From JAITVM01 sp031551135 (lineage in GTDB: Bacteria; Bacillota; Clostridia; Lachnospirales; JAITVM01): a stretch of DNA of 64,000 nucleotides. The translations under genes were made by a program, and so were the position numbers. The notes beneath the pieces were generated by a model that did not search any database, had not been told where the DNA came from, and saw only the letters and a program-made list of their open reading frames with translations. Shown here one piece after another: positions 53,399-61,729 of the stretch; the stretch's first letter is position 1; each line of letters starts with the position of its first letter. The stretch is taken from the NCBI GenBank assembly GCA_031551135.1, contig JAVBOA010000021.1:1-64000 (forward strand), in the 5' to 3' direction.

Positions 53399-54376
53399 AT
53401 GACTGAGATACTAAAAAATATATTTATGGCAGCTATTCCGTTGGAAAGAAGTCCTTTAAAAGAGTTGAATTCGTATATCATAAAGGGTAAAGATAGAAGT
53501 CTTGCTATAGATGTGGGATTTGATGCAGACAGCAGTGAAAACGCTTTTATGTCAGCGTTGGACGAAATAGGCATACCTATAGAAAAATTAGATGTTTTTC
53601 TGACTCACCATCATGCCGACCATACAGGCCTGATTGAAAGGCTTAAAAGCAAATGCGGAAAGGTATATTTGAGCATGGCGGACTCTTACCATGTAAATAA
53701 TAATTTCGAATTGGCATATTGGGACAATGCACTTAGCTTTCAAATATGTATGGGTTTTCCTGCGGATAAAAAACTAATATATACTGACCATCCTGCGTAT
53801 TCGCTCGGAACAAGGTCTTATCTCAATTTTACAGAGGTAAAAGACGGTGATGTACTTGAATACGGCGGTTACACTTTCACGGCAGTGAGCCTTTCAGGTC
53901 ACACTCCGGGGCAAATGGGATTGTACGATAAAGAACATGCCATTTTTTTCTGCGGCGACCATATTTTAAATAAAATAACTCCGCATATAACATGCTGGGA
54001 TTTTGACAACGATTATCTGGGGCTTTTTATTGAAAACTTGAAAAAGGTTAAATCCTACAATATTAGCCATCTTTTTTCTGCTCACCGACAATTGATAGAA
54101 GACCCTAAAAGCAGGATAGATGGACTTTTAACTCACCATGACAATAGGATTTCGGCAATATTGACTTTTTTGGAGAAAAATGGACCGGCCTGTGCTTACG
54201 AGGTTGCTTCAGCCTTAAACTGGGACTTCGGAAAGGGCGTTTTCAAAGATTTTCCGGCTCAGCAAAAATGGTTTGCGACTTCAGAAGTTTTGGCTCATTT
54301 GGAGCATTTGAGGCGCAATAATAGGGTAATCCTTTCAGAAATTAAGAACGAAGTGCGCTATTATGCTAAATGCTGA
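53399..54376 (+). CDS. metallo-beta-lactamase-fold hydrolase
   Basis: 325 residues. The MBL metal motif LTHHHADHTGL (His70, His72, Asp74, His75) is complete; LSGHTPGQMG supplies the next His, and CGDHIL is the Asp-bearing motif. A winged-helix-like C-terminal part follows (ALNWDF..., SEVLAHLEHLRRNNRVI), as in the glyoxalase/hydroxyacylglutathione-type thioesterases. ATG 53399 is chosen since AAGGGG is 7 nt upstream; an upstream ATG at 53354 has no SD. Following the hydroxylase operon on the same strand, it may hydrolyse a thioester or lactone product. Confidence 0.85.
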   Translation: MTEILKNIFMAAIPLERSPLKELNSYIIKGKDRSLAIDVGFDADSSENAFMSALDEIGIPIEKLDVFLTHHHADHTGLIERLKSKCGKVYLSMADSYHVNNNFELAYWDNALSFQICMGFPADKKLIYTDHPAYSLGTRSYLNFTEVKDGDVLEYGGYTFTAVSLSGHTPGQMGLYDKEHAIFFCGDHILNKITPHITCWDFDNDYLGLFIENLKKVKSYNISHLFSAHRQLIEDPKSRIDGLLTHHDNRISAILTFLEKNGPACAYEVASALNWDFGKGVFKDFPAQQKWFATSEVLAHLEHLRRNNRVILSEIKNEVRYYAKC

Positions 54377-54523
54377 TTATTGCATACTACAAACGGCTTT
54401 CGCCCTCTTTCTGTGATTTTATAAGCAAATAAAAGTCATTGCAGTTTATAAATTTGTATTATATATTATTGACATATAATAATTGTTAATATATAATAAA
54501 TTTCGTTGTTAAATATAAATTTT

Positions 54524-54605
54524 GCGGATGTGGCGGAATGGCAGACGCGCTAGACTTAGAATCTAGTGGGTAACCCCCGTGCAGGTTCAAGTCCTGTCAT
54601 CCGCA
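54524..54605 (+). tRNA. tRNA-Leu (UAG)
   Basis: Acceptor GCGGATG pairs with CATCCGC. The anticodon loop reads CTTAGAA between CTAGA and TCTAG, giving anticodon TAG (Leu, CUA). A long variable arm and T-loop GTTCAAGTC are present. Class II, about 82 nt; 3' CCA is not encoded. A terminator follows. Confidence 0.95.
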
Positions 54606-54613
54606 TGCCAGTA

Positions 54614-54652
54614 AAATAGGGCTTCCTGAGGATTTAGGGAGTCTTATTTTTT
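54614..54652 (+). terminator. terminator after tRNA-Leu
   Basis: AAATAGGGCTTCC pairs, with wobbles, with GGGAGTCTTATTT around a 10-nt loop, then six T. Confidence 0.75.
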
Positions 54653-54694
54653 GCAATTTTTGGGCAGAAATCTTTGATGTCTAACATAAAATAA

Positions 54695-54766
54695 TTTTCT
54701 ATCCTTTATAATGGAAATAGTATTATACTGACGGGTGTGAACTTTGTTTTTGCACGTCAGTATAAT
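54695..54766. repeat. half MITE joined to a 12-bp hairpin
   Basis: 54695-54724 carries the right half of the dispersed repeat (TTTCTATCCTTTATAATGG...ATAGTAT). It runs directly into ATTATACTGACG...CGTCAGTATAAT (54722-54733 with 54755-54766). The latter can end the convergent DUF169 operon. Confidence 0.6.
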
Positions 54767-54781
54767 AATAGCGTATCTTTC

Positions 54782-55597
54782 TTATACCTCAATAAAAATA
54801 TCAATGCCTTCTTTTTTAAACAGTTCATTAAGTTCTGCTTTTACCTTTACAGTTTCGGTAGTCTTCAAGGTTTTTATAATACCGTCAACTGTATCTAAAA
54901 AACGCTCAAAGGCGATTCCTGTACCCATCTCACTATCATCCCATTTACATAGCGTCCTCGTGCTTGGGCACAGGGCAGAGATGTTTAAACCCCCTGTTTT
55001 GTAGGGCACTACTGTAAGTTCAGAACAAAGTGCCTGCATTGCACCATAATCTAATTTAGGTTTTACTCCGAAATGATACATATACCCCTGAACAATCCGC
55101 ATAATTGACTTAGGATTTGCTAAAACCATAACAGTATCGGGAGCAACCGGTATTTTATTCAGAGGAGCAATTAGTATTCCGTATGTAAGAGGCATGTCGC
55201 GGTGCAAGCTGTCAACTGAGTCTCTAACTCGCCGCGCTACGGCTTTTGTGGCATATAAATCATATGAAAAGTACTCTTCTCCGGATTCGATTTTATCCGT
55301 ACTGTGCTCGAGAGCCAGTGCTGTTGTAGCTCCATCACAAAGATGATGTTCTATCAGGGTTTTCACGGATTTGCCTTGTCCAGCCAATTCAATATATTTG
55401 CAGTAGGAAAGTTTGTTTTTCGGCTCCTCGATGTCATAAGACTCGTATTCTTCCTTTGTGAAAATAAGTTTTACACCCACAGGTTCACGAGACAGTCCGA
55501 GGACAAGTGTGAGAATTTTTGAGTATTCCGTTACGAGAGATTTATTAAAATCAGCTTCAATCGGGGAATTTTGCATTTTTTTATAGACAAATGGCAT
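54782..55597 (-). CDS. DUF169 protein linked to ECF transporter
   Basis: A 271-residue cytosolic protein of the DUF169 (COG2043) family. Residues about 40-100 carry GLSREPVGVKLIFTKEEY, YCKYIELAGQGKS and HHLCDGATTALAL; later segments ALCSELTVVPYKTGGLNISALCPSTR and CKWDDSEMGTGI hold conserved Cys residues. The role is unknown; relatives occur in anaerobes near redox or cofactor genes. It lies 13 bp downstream of the EcfT gene, so it is probably expressed with the transporter. RBS AGGAGGT. Confidence 0.8.
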   Translation of the reverse strand: MPFVYKKMQNSPIEADFNKSLVTEYSKILTLVLGLSREPVGVKLIFTKEEYESYDIEEPKNKLSYCKYIELAGQGKSVKTLIEHHLCDGATTALALEHSTDKIESGEEYFSYDLYATKAVARRVRDSVDSLHRDMPLTYGILIAPLNKIPVAPDTVMVLANPKSIMRIVQGYMYHFGVKPKLDYGAMQALCSELTVVPYKTGGLNISALCPSTRTLCKWDDSEMGTGIAFERFLDTVDGIIKTLKTTETVKVKAELNELFKKEGIDIFIEV

Positions 55598-55610
55598 ATA
55601 AATACCTCCT

Positions 55611-56399
55611 TTAATCGTTTATTCCAAAAGACTTTGCAAAGCTAAAAAGGTCAAAATATATCAATATAATCAAGACGGCAGAAACTGTTAAGGCTGTGAT
55701 AATAATAGCGTAAGTATCACGTTTTTTCCACACCGTTTTTGTAAAATAAGTACGGTCATCATACACGCAGAAACACCTTGCCTCCATTGCAATGGAAACC
55801 TGTTCGCCTTTTCGTACAGCATTTATCAGCAAAGGAATAATATACTTAGGCGTATTAATAATATTTATTAATACGCCATTTCCGGATATAACACCTCTTG
55901 CTTCGTGAGCATTTTTAATCCGTTGAAGTTCATCAGCAAAAGTTGGCACAAAGCGGTATGCTGCCAGAAAAGCATAGCAATACTTATATGGAATTCGCCA
56001 CTGATGTATCATACTCTGTATAAACATAACTGAATCAGTTGTTTCGGTAAAGATAAAAGATAACAATGCAAACAGAAACATTCTCAGCCCAATTGCAAGC
56101 GACACTCTTAGATCACTTTCACCGGCGGAAAAAGCAGGAGCGGTTCCATCAAAATGCAAACCTCGGCTCAGTAAAAAAAAGCAGCTTATAAAGAATGCTG
56201 ACAGAATCAACATTCTCATCTTCTTAAATACAAAAGTAAATTCAATGCCCGCAAAAATCTTGCCGCAAGCAAGTGTAAGCACAATGAGAATTGGGGTAAA
56301 ATAAATATCATAACTAAAAGAAGCAATGGTAACAACTATGACCATGATTACTATTTTAGCTGCGGGATTAAGGTTTAGCAATAAATCCTTCAATGACAT
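55611..56399 (-). CDS. ykoC: ECF transporter T component (EcfT/YkoC-like)
   Basis: A 262-residue transmembrane scaffold protein with about five to six helices. The two cytoplasmic coupling motifs of EcfT are visible as ARG (167-169, in NAHEARGVI) and ARC (207-209, in AMEARCFC). It joins the S component and the double ATPase in the vitamin importer. It overlaps the end of the ATPase gene by 32 nt. The symbol follows the YkoEDC arrangement and is tentative. Confidence 0.88.
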   Translation of the reverse strand: MSLKDLLLNLNPAAKIVIMVIVVTIASFSYDIYFTPILIVLTLACGKIFAGIEFTFVFKKMRMLILSAFFISCFFLLSRGLHFDGTAPAFSAGESDLRVSLAIGLRMFLFALLSFIFTETTDSVMFIQSMIHQWRIPYKYCYAFLAAYRFVPTFADELQRIKNAHEARGVISGNGVLINIINTPKYIIPLLINAVRKGEQVSIAMEARCFCVYDDRTYFTKTVWKKRDTYAIIITALTVSAVLIILIYFDLFSFAKSFGIND

Positions 56400-58023
56400 C
56401 GTCCTTTCTCATTAACTCTGTTAGCTCAAACATAAATGGCTTTTCAAGCCTTGCCATAGTGAGGATTTCCTCTTGTCCGAAAAGCTTTTCAGGGTGTCCA
56501 TCAAAAACAATCTCGCCACCCTGTAAAACATAGCAATAATCACAATATTCCAAAACTAAATCCATATCATGAGTTGTCAAAATCAACGTTACACCTTTTT
56601 TATTTAGAAGCTTCATTTTTTCCATGAGTTCTTTCTGATTTTTATAATCTTGTCCAAATGTAGGCTCATCAAGCAGCAGTATTTTCTGATTAGTGACCAT
56701 CATACATGCAACGCTTAAGCGGCGTTTTTGCCCTTGACTAAGTAAAAATGGATTCTGGTGTTTTTCATTAGTTAGATTAAAAAAACGCAGATTTTCTTCA
56801 ATAAGCGCAGTCTTCTCGTCTTTATTCAACTTAGATTTCTTTAAGCTGTAGTTTAGTTCATCAATTATTGAATAGGTTAGAAATTGCCATTCTGGATTTT
56901 GGAATGCTATTCCAAGATATGACCATAATTCTGCTCTTTTGTATTTTTTTGCATCCTTACCTAAAACCTCAATTTTACCGCTATATTCTTTATTTAAATT
57001 GGCCAGAGCGTTCAACAGAGTTGTCTTTCCGGCACCGTTATGTCCTAAAATAGCAATAGACATACCTTCAGTGCCTTCTAGATTAATATTCTTTAGTAGA
57101 TTTGCGTTGCCATATTTAACTTGTACTTCCCGCGCGCTGATAGTTGTTTTCAGAGAGGAGCGGGCTTGTTTTTGACCGAGAACAGAGGGATATACGCAGT
57201 TTTCCCTTAACACATTTGCCAAATCGTGGCAACTCAGCGGTATTCTTTTAGAATGGAGTCCAAGGTTTTTGTATATTTCAATAGCTTTTGGCAGATGGAT
57301 GTCAAGCACCGTATTAGTATTTGCAAGAAATGAAATACCGTCTGCTTGGCTGCCGCTAAAGATTAAACGTCCATTATCTATAATTGTCATGGCATCAGCA
57401 TATTGTATCAAATGCTCCAGTTTATGTTCAACTACTAAAACAGTTTTTCCGTATACATCTCTAAGTTTTCTTAAAATCTCGAAAACCGCCTTTGTACTGA
57501 CGGGGTCTAAGTTAGCTGTCGGTTCGTCGAAAATAAGTATTTGGGGATCCAACGCCAGAACAGATGCAATTGCAACCTTTTGCTTCTCGCCGCCGGATAA
57601 TTTCGAAAGTTCCCTATATTTTAAATGCTCAATATCTAGGATTTTAAGTGAACGGTCAATTATCGCTTGCATTTCGGCCGGCGGAAATTTTAAATTTTCC
57701 AAAGCAAACACAATTTCATCTATAACTTTGAGAGTACAAAACTGTGTATCTGCATCTTGAAAAACAATACCAACTCGCTTTGCACGGTCTTTAAGCGGCA
57801 TATGGATTAAATTTTCCCCGTTATAAAGAAAATCCCCTTCCAAATTTCCTTCAATATGGAAGGGGACTATACCTGCAAGAATATTAATTAATGAGCTTTT
57901 TCCGCTCCCGGAACCGCCAAGTATCAAATGTATTGTTTTTTCTGAAATATCAAAACTTATATTATCAACTGTTTTCCGGTTCTGAGAATTATATGTAAAT
58001 GAAACATCCTTTATCGAGTACAT
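56368..58023 (-). CDS. ykoD: ECF transporter ATPase, two fused ATP-binding domains (YkoD-like)
   Basis: A 551-residue protein with two ABC domains. The first: Walker A GGSGSGKSS (36-44), signature LSGGEKQKVA near 143, FDEPTANLDP. The second: GHNGAGKTT near 330, LSQGQKRRLS near 430, LLDEPTFGQD. Both are intact, so it should act as a pseudo-heterodimer in one chain. It shares a base with the S-component stop (TGATG). Drives import by the ECF complex. Confidence 0.94.
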   Translation of the reverse strand: MYSIKDVSFTYNSQNRKTVDNISFDISEKTIHLILGGSGSGKSSLINILAGIVPFHIEGNLEGDFLYNGENLIHMPLKDRAKRVGIVFQDADTQFCTLKVIDEIVFALENLKFPPAEMQAIIDRSLKILDIEHLKYRELSKLSGGEKQKVAIASVLALDPQILIFDEPTANLDPVSTKAVFEILRKLRDVYGKTVLVVEHKLEHLIQYADAMTIIDNGRLIFSGSQADGISFLANTNTVLDIHLPKAIEIYKNLGLHSKRIPLSCHDLANVLRENCVYPSVLGQKQARSSLKTTISAREVQVKYGNANLLKNINLEGTEGMSIAILGHNGAGKTTLLNALANLNKEYSGKIEVLGKDAKKYKRAELWSYLGIAFQNPEWQFLTYSIIDELNYSLKKSKLNKDEKTALIEENLRFFNLTNEKHQNPFLLSQGQKRRLSVACMMVTNQKILLLDEPTFGQDYKNQKELMEKMKLLNKKGVTLILTTHDMDLVLEYCDYCYVLQGGEIVFDGHPEKLFGQEEILTMARLEKPFMFELTELMRKDDVIEGFIAKP

Positions 58024-58568
58024 CAGTCATGTTTAGGCATTAAATTTGCCTTTTCCAGACCTATGGCAATAAATTTACACAAAATAAATGGTATAATTGC
58101 AGCACTAACAATACGTATCACGATTGTTGCCATCAACATTGGTATAGGCATTTGATTCATTCCGAAAACAAAGTAGTCTCTCAAAGTAACAAATACTGTT
58201 ACGAAAATGGCGCTGATTAAAAAATTAATAATACCATACTTTTTATATTTGAAAATGCCGTAACCTACTTCTACGCCGAGCCCCTGTAATGCGCCTGCGA
58301 CAATAATATGTATGCCATATGGGCTACCGGCTAAAATATTTACAATAGAAGCGAATACCGAACCAATAAGCCCCGCTCCTGCCTTTCTAACTACATACGA
58401 AGGCAGAAACGCCGACATGGCATAGATACCAAAGGTTAATGCACTGAATATCGGCCCCAACAACGCAGAGATCGGTTGATATAATCCATCCAGAAACATA
58501 AACAATACTCCGAAAACAGCAGACATCATTGCCACTACAATTAATTGTTTCACTGTGATTTTTTGCAT
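58023..58568 (-). CDS. ykoE: ECF transporter S component (YkoE-like)
   Basis: A 181-residue membrane protein with five to six helices and high content of small residues (MSAVFGVLFMFLDGLYQPISALLGP..., GSPYGIHIIVAGALQGLGVEVGYG). It has the YkoE-type layout for thiamine or its pyrimidine moiety, but no TPP riboswitch precedes the gene, so the vitamin is uncertain. First gene of a YkoE-D-C-DUF169 unit. A palindrome in its promoter suggests repression. Confidence 0.75.
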   Translation of the reverse strand: MQKITVKQLIVVAMMSAVFGVLFMFLDGLYQPISALLGPIFSALTFGIYAMSAFLPSYVVRKAGAGLIGSVFASIVNILAGSPYGIHIIVAGALQGLGVEVGYGIFKYKKYGIINFLISAIFVTVFVTLRDYFVFGMNQMPIPMLMATIVIRIVSAAIIPFILCKFIAIGLEKANLMPKHD

Positions 58569-58606
58569 AAAATACTCCTTTGTTTATAATTTGTCAAATT
58601 TCGAGT

Positions 58607-58636
58607 ATTCTATCATACAGCTTTAAAGCTTGTCAA
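58607..58636 (-). promoter_or_regulatory. promoter of ECF operon with palindromic operator
   Basis: On the minus strand TTGACA (58631-58636) and TAGAAT (58607-58612) are 18 bp apart. A perfect 12-bp palindrome, AGCTTTAAAGCT (58619-58630), fills the spacer directly after the -35. Confidence 0.6.
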
Positions 58637-58758
58637 TTGAAAACGTTTATACTACGCCAATTATCTATAAGCTTAAAGAAGGAAATTAGTTTTATCAATG
58701 GATGAAGACTCAAAAATTTAGTAGAAATTAAAAAAATAAAAAGAATTTGAAAAAAAGC

Positions 58759-58788
58759 TTGACAAAACGAACATAAGTTCGGTATAAT
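58759..58788 (+). promoter_or_regulatory. SOS promoter with perfect LexA box
   Basis: TTGACA (58759-58764) and TATAAT (58783-58788), 18 bp apart. CGAACATAAGTTCG (58768-58781) fits the Gram-positive LexA consensus CGAACN4GTTCG exactly and covers the spacer. It reads toward a 63-codon gene about 270 bp away, beyond two repeat copies. TTCGCT/AGCGAA (58802 to about 58832) forms a short hairpin in the leader. Confidence 0.75.
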
Positions 58789-58861
58789 ACCTTTATATCA
58801 AATTTCGCTTGTTGTAAAAAAATCTCAGCGAAGTAGAACAAAATTCAAAGCAATGTAACTT

Positions 58862-58974
58862 ATACTATTTTCATTTTGATAAGTAGAAAAAAATTTTTCA
58901 CAGCGGAGCGTTTCACGCATGCTTTAAGCGTGAAATGAAATATTTTTTTCTATCCTTAATAATGAAAATAGTAT
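58862..58974 (+). repeat. MITE-like element, copy 6
   Basis: A 113-bp full copy, identical by eye to that at 61730-61842. It sits between the SOS promoter and the small gene at 59061. Confidence 0.96.
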
Positions 58975-58985
58975 TATATCATCTC

Positions 58986-59036
58986 ATACTATTTTCATTT
59001 TAAATTTTTTGCTGTTCTTAGTGCCGGAAATAGTAT
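58986..59036 (+). repeat. short MITE-derived element
   Basis: 51 bp with ATACTATTTTCATTTT at one end and CCGGAAATAGTAT at the other; the interior is a non-homologous filler. It follows the full copy by 11 bp. Confidence 0.75.
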
Positions 59037-59060
59037 AATTTCTCTAAGGGGGATTTATCA

Positions 59061-59252
59061 ATGACTATTAATGTAAAAATTTCTGTACCAGATGAAGCAA
59101 TCGGCCTTTTGAAAATTTTAGCCTGTTCTGAACTGCTGAAGAATAATTTTTCTTCGGATTTAGGTGAGGGCGATTTTGAAATCCCTACTAACCCCAATAC
59201 CAAAGAAAATAATACGATAGATTTTGATTCCATCAGAAATATTTTCAGCTAA
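59061..59252 (+). CDS. small acidic protein, 63 residues, unknown
   Basis: Starts at ATG with AAGGGGGA 8 nt upstream, so translation looks real. Sequence features: basic-hydrophobic N-terminal half (MTINVKISVPDEAIGLLKIL), then an acidic Asn/Glu-rich tail (DLGEGDFEIPTNPNTKENN). I recognise no family. No signal peptide or membrane segment. It lies downstream of an SOS-type promoter, from which it is separated by two repeat elements; whether the promoter serves it is unknown. Its stop codon overlaps an ATACTAATT repeat end, so the C-terminus may be truncated. Confidence 0.55.
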   Translation: MTINVKISVPDEAIGLLKILACSELLKNNFSSDLGEGDFEIPTNPNTKENNTIDFDSIRNIFS

Positions 59253-59347
59253 TACTAATTTTATTACGGATATATTATTCCATTTCGGAAAATATATTAA
59301 AGAGGTTCATATTTTTGTAGATTGGGATAGTATATAGTAAGACAATA

Positions 59348-59391
59348 ATACTATTTCCATTCTAAAGGATAGAAAAAAATATTTCATTTTT
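59348..59391 (-). repeat. half MITE
   Basis: ATACTATTTCCATTCTAAAGGATAGAAAAAAATATTTCA-type left half only (in the reverse sense). The rest of 59253-59547 holds AT-rich spacer and no gene I can support. Confidence 0.7.
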
Positions 59392-59547
59392 AGCCAAGCT
59401 ATCTTGATGGAGATGTATTTTAGTTTCCCAGTACAGAATTACTATAGCTTGCAATTAACTGTTTTTTTATGTATTATATAGGTAGTGGGAAAACTATATT
59501 TTCGTAGCTTTATTTACACCCAGATATATTTTAAGGAGATGGAGATT

Positions 59548-59856
59548 TTGGCAACAATAAAATTAGATTTGAACAGCTTTAATGAGATTGTTAATCAATC
59601 AGTTAAGCCTGTTTTAGTGGATTTTTATGCGGATTGGTGCGGTCCATGCAAAATGATTGCCCCGATTATTGAAGAAATCAGCGATGAAAATGCTGATATA
59701 GAGGTTTGTAAACTTAATATTGATGAAAATCCCGAACTTGCTAATCAGCTTGGAATAATGAGTATTCCAACAATAGTTGCATATAAAAACGGCAAAGAAT
59801 ACAAGCGGAATGTTGGTGCGATACCTAAGGCCAATATTTTAGACTTATTTGATTAA
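59548..59856 (+). CDS. trxA: thioredoxin
   Basis: A disulfide reductant of 102 residues. The active site WCGPC has Cys31 and Cys34. DFYADWCGPCKMIAPI and the cis-proline loop MSIPTIVAYKNGKE are standard. TTG 59548 is preferred: AAGGAG is 9 nt upstream and the resulting length equals the family norm, whereas an in-frame ATG at 59485 adds 21 residues without an SD. No thioredoxin reductase gene is adjacent. A terminator follows. Confidence 0.95.
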   Translation: MATIKLDLNSFNEIVNQSVKPVLVDFYADWCGPCKMIAPIIEEISDENADIEVCKLNIDENPELANQLGIMSIPTIVAYKNGKEYKRNVGAIPKANILDLFD

Positions 59857-59934
59857 TTTAAAGCAATAGGTATTCTGATTTTTTCGTAAGAAATCCGGAT
59901 TTGGGCGGAACGCTCAAAATATTTTCACATACTG

Positions 59935-59965
59935 ACTGTCCTAATTTTACTTAGGGCAGTTTTTT
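59935..59965 (+). terminator. terminator after trxA
   Basis: ACTGTCCTAA-TTTTAC-TTAGGGCAGT followed by TTTTTT. Stem of ten pairs including one G-U. Confidence 0.88.
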
Positions 59966-60042
59966 ATATCCAAAATAATTTGCTAAAATCTCGAAATTTA
60001 AATATAATTATAAAGGTCGATTATTTTCGGCAATAAAAGCTA

Positions 60043-60151
60043 ATACTATTTCCCATTTAATGTGTGGAAAAAAATTTCACAGCGGAGCGTTCCGCACGCT
60101 TCAAGCGCGGAATGAAATATTTTTTTCTATTCTTTAGAAGGAAAATAGTAT
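60043..60151 (+). repeat. MITE-like element, copy 7 (divergent subtype)
   Basis: 109 bp, with inner arms TTCCGCAC...GCGCGGAA and ends ATACTATTTCCC / GGAAAATAGTAT. It lies in the 59857-60187 gap, immediately upstream of the flippase gene. Confidence 0.92.
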
Positions 60152-60187
60152 AAACCAATGCAAATTTTTGAAAAGGATAGATTTTTT

Positions 60188-61726
60188 ATGAAAAATACGG
60201 GTAAAGCGATATTTACCATCACAGGAATCACGATTTTTACAAAAGTTCTGACTTTTTTGGCAATAATGATGTATTCGACATATTTCGGAGCTGATAATAC
60301 CGAATTAAAAATATATTCATATTCACTCAACATGCCCAATTATATTTTCACGGCCATCGGAACCGCTATAACAACAATCGTTATCCCGATATATTCAACT
60401 TTGAAAGCGCGCGGCGAAAATGAAAAAGCCAAAACATTCATAGATGACGCTCTGACAATTTCCACAGCATTTGTTTTGATACTTTTATTATTAAGCAATG
60501 TTTTGATTCCGCTTATTTTAAATTTTACGGATTATAAAAATAATCTTTATGAATACAATTACGCAGGAAATGCTTTGCGTATATTATTGCCGATTATGAT
60601 TTTCAACAATGTAAATTTTGTATTCACCGGATATTTGCAGTCTAACCAAAAATTTAATCTGCCAGCAGCGGTTTCTATTACATCATCATTGGCGATAATT
60701 GTTTACATGTTGTTTTTCGTAGAGAAATTTGGAGTTACCGGATTAATTATAGCTACATTAATAGGCTTTGCAATGCAGCCTTTGATTTTGATACCTCAAG
60801 TTTTAAAAATCGGATACAGATATAAGTTTTCATTTAATTTGAAAAGTCCTGAAATAATTAAGGCTGCGAAATTGATTCCGGCGATTTTAATCGGCGTATC
60901 GGCTTATCAATTGAATATGGTCTATAATAATAGCCTTAGTACATTTTTTGATACGGAAACCTTGAATTATATTGTACAAAATATTGTGATTATACCAATT
61001 CTTGCTTTTGTATATTCGATAACCGCTGTATATTATCCTCGGCTTTCGGTAGAGTGGGACGCAAAAAACGAAAAAGCTTTTAAAGAATCGCTCAGCGAAG
61101 TAATAAACCTTTTATCCTTCTTCCTGATTCCGGCTACATTTGGGCTTTTTTTATTGAAATTCAATATAATCGATTTGACTTCGAATTGGAAGAACTTTGG
61201 TGAAAATAATATCGTAATTGCGGCAAACATGCTGGGGCTTTATTCTTTATCGATTATTTTTATGGCATTGAAAGAAGTCTTTGATAAGGCTTTTTACGCG
61301 CAAAAATTAACAAAACCTTCTGCCAACGCCGGATTAATCATCATGGCGGCTAATATAATAATTACCTATATATTAAAAGGCAGACTAAAAGCTTATTGTA
61401 TTCCTGTGGGTTATACCTTGTCTTGTATGGCAGGCTCTATGTCCCTTTTTATTTCATTAAAGAAAAAAATTGGCGTAATCAGCGGTGAAATTTCGATAAA
61501 TATGTTGAAATGTTTTATCTCAGCTTGTATTATGGGTATAACGGTTTATTTGTGCAGTAAAATGCTGCTGAATTTCTCCTTTGGTACTGATATACTTAAC
61601 CGGATTATAAGACTTTTTGTGCCGATTTTTTTTGGTGTAGGCGTATATTTTGTGTCGGCATATTTATTAAAAATAAAGCAATCTGTCGTGATATTTGAGA
61701 TGCTTAAAAAACTGATTAAAAGATAA
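60188..61726 (+). CDS. MurJ-like lipid flippase (MATE/MviN superfamily)
   Basis: A polytopic membrane protein of about 512 residues and 14 predicted helices (GKAIFTITGITIFTKVLTFLAI, then repeated hydrophobic stretches). The N-terminal half has NMPNYIFTAIGTAITTIVIPIYS, like the MurJ/Wzx N-terminal repeat. MurJ flips lipid II; Wzx flips O-unit carriers. A glycosyltransferase follows, so a surface-polysaccharide flippase is also possible. ATG 60188 is chosen with AAAAGG 11 nt upstream. Confidence 0.8.
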   Translation: MKNTGKAIFTITGITIFTKVLTFLAIMMYSTYFGADNTELKIYSYSLNMPNYIFTAIGTAITTIVIPIYSTLKARGENEKAKTFIDDALTISTAFVLILLLLSNVLIPLILNFTDYKNNLYEYNYAGNALRILLPIMIFNNVNFVFTGYLQSNQKFNLPAAVSITSSLAIIVYMLFFVEKFGVTGLIIATLIGFAMQPLILIPQVLKIGYRYKFSFNLKSPEIIKAAKLIPAILIGVSAYQLNMVYNNSLSTFFDTETLNYIVQNIVIIPILAFVYSITAVYYPRLSVEWDAKNEKAFKESLSEVINLLSFFLIPATFGLFLLKFNIIDLTSNWKNFGENNIVIAANMLGLYSLSIIFMALKEVFDKAFYAQKLTKPSANAGLIIMAANIIITYILKGRLKAYCIPVGYTLSCMAGSMSLFISLKKKIGVISGEISINMLKCFISACIMGITVYLCSKMLLNFSFGTDILNRIIRLFVPIFFGVGVYFVSAYLLKIKQSVVIFEMLKKLIKR

Positions 61727-61729
61727 TTG

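Noticed and set aside
58569..58760. TPP riboswitch upstream of the ECF importer
   Set aside because: None of the conserved THI-box strings (CTGAGA, or the ACCTGATCTGGATAATGCC-type segment) is present on the minus strand.
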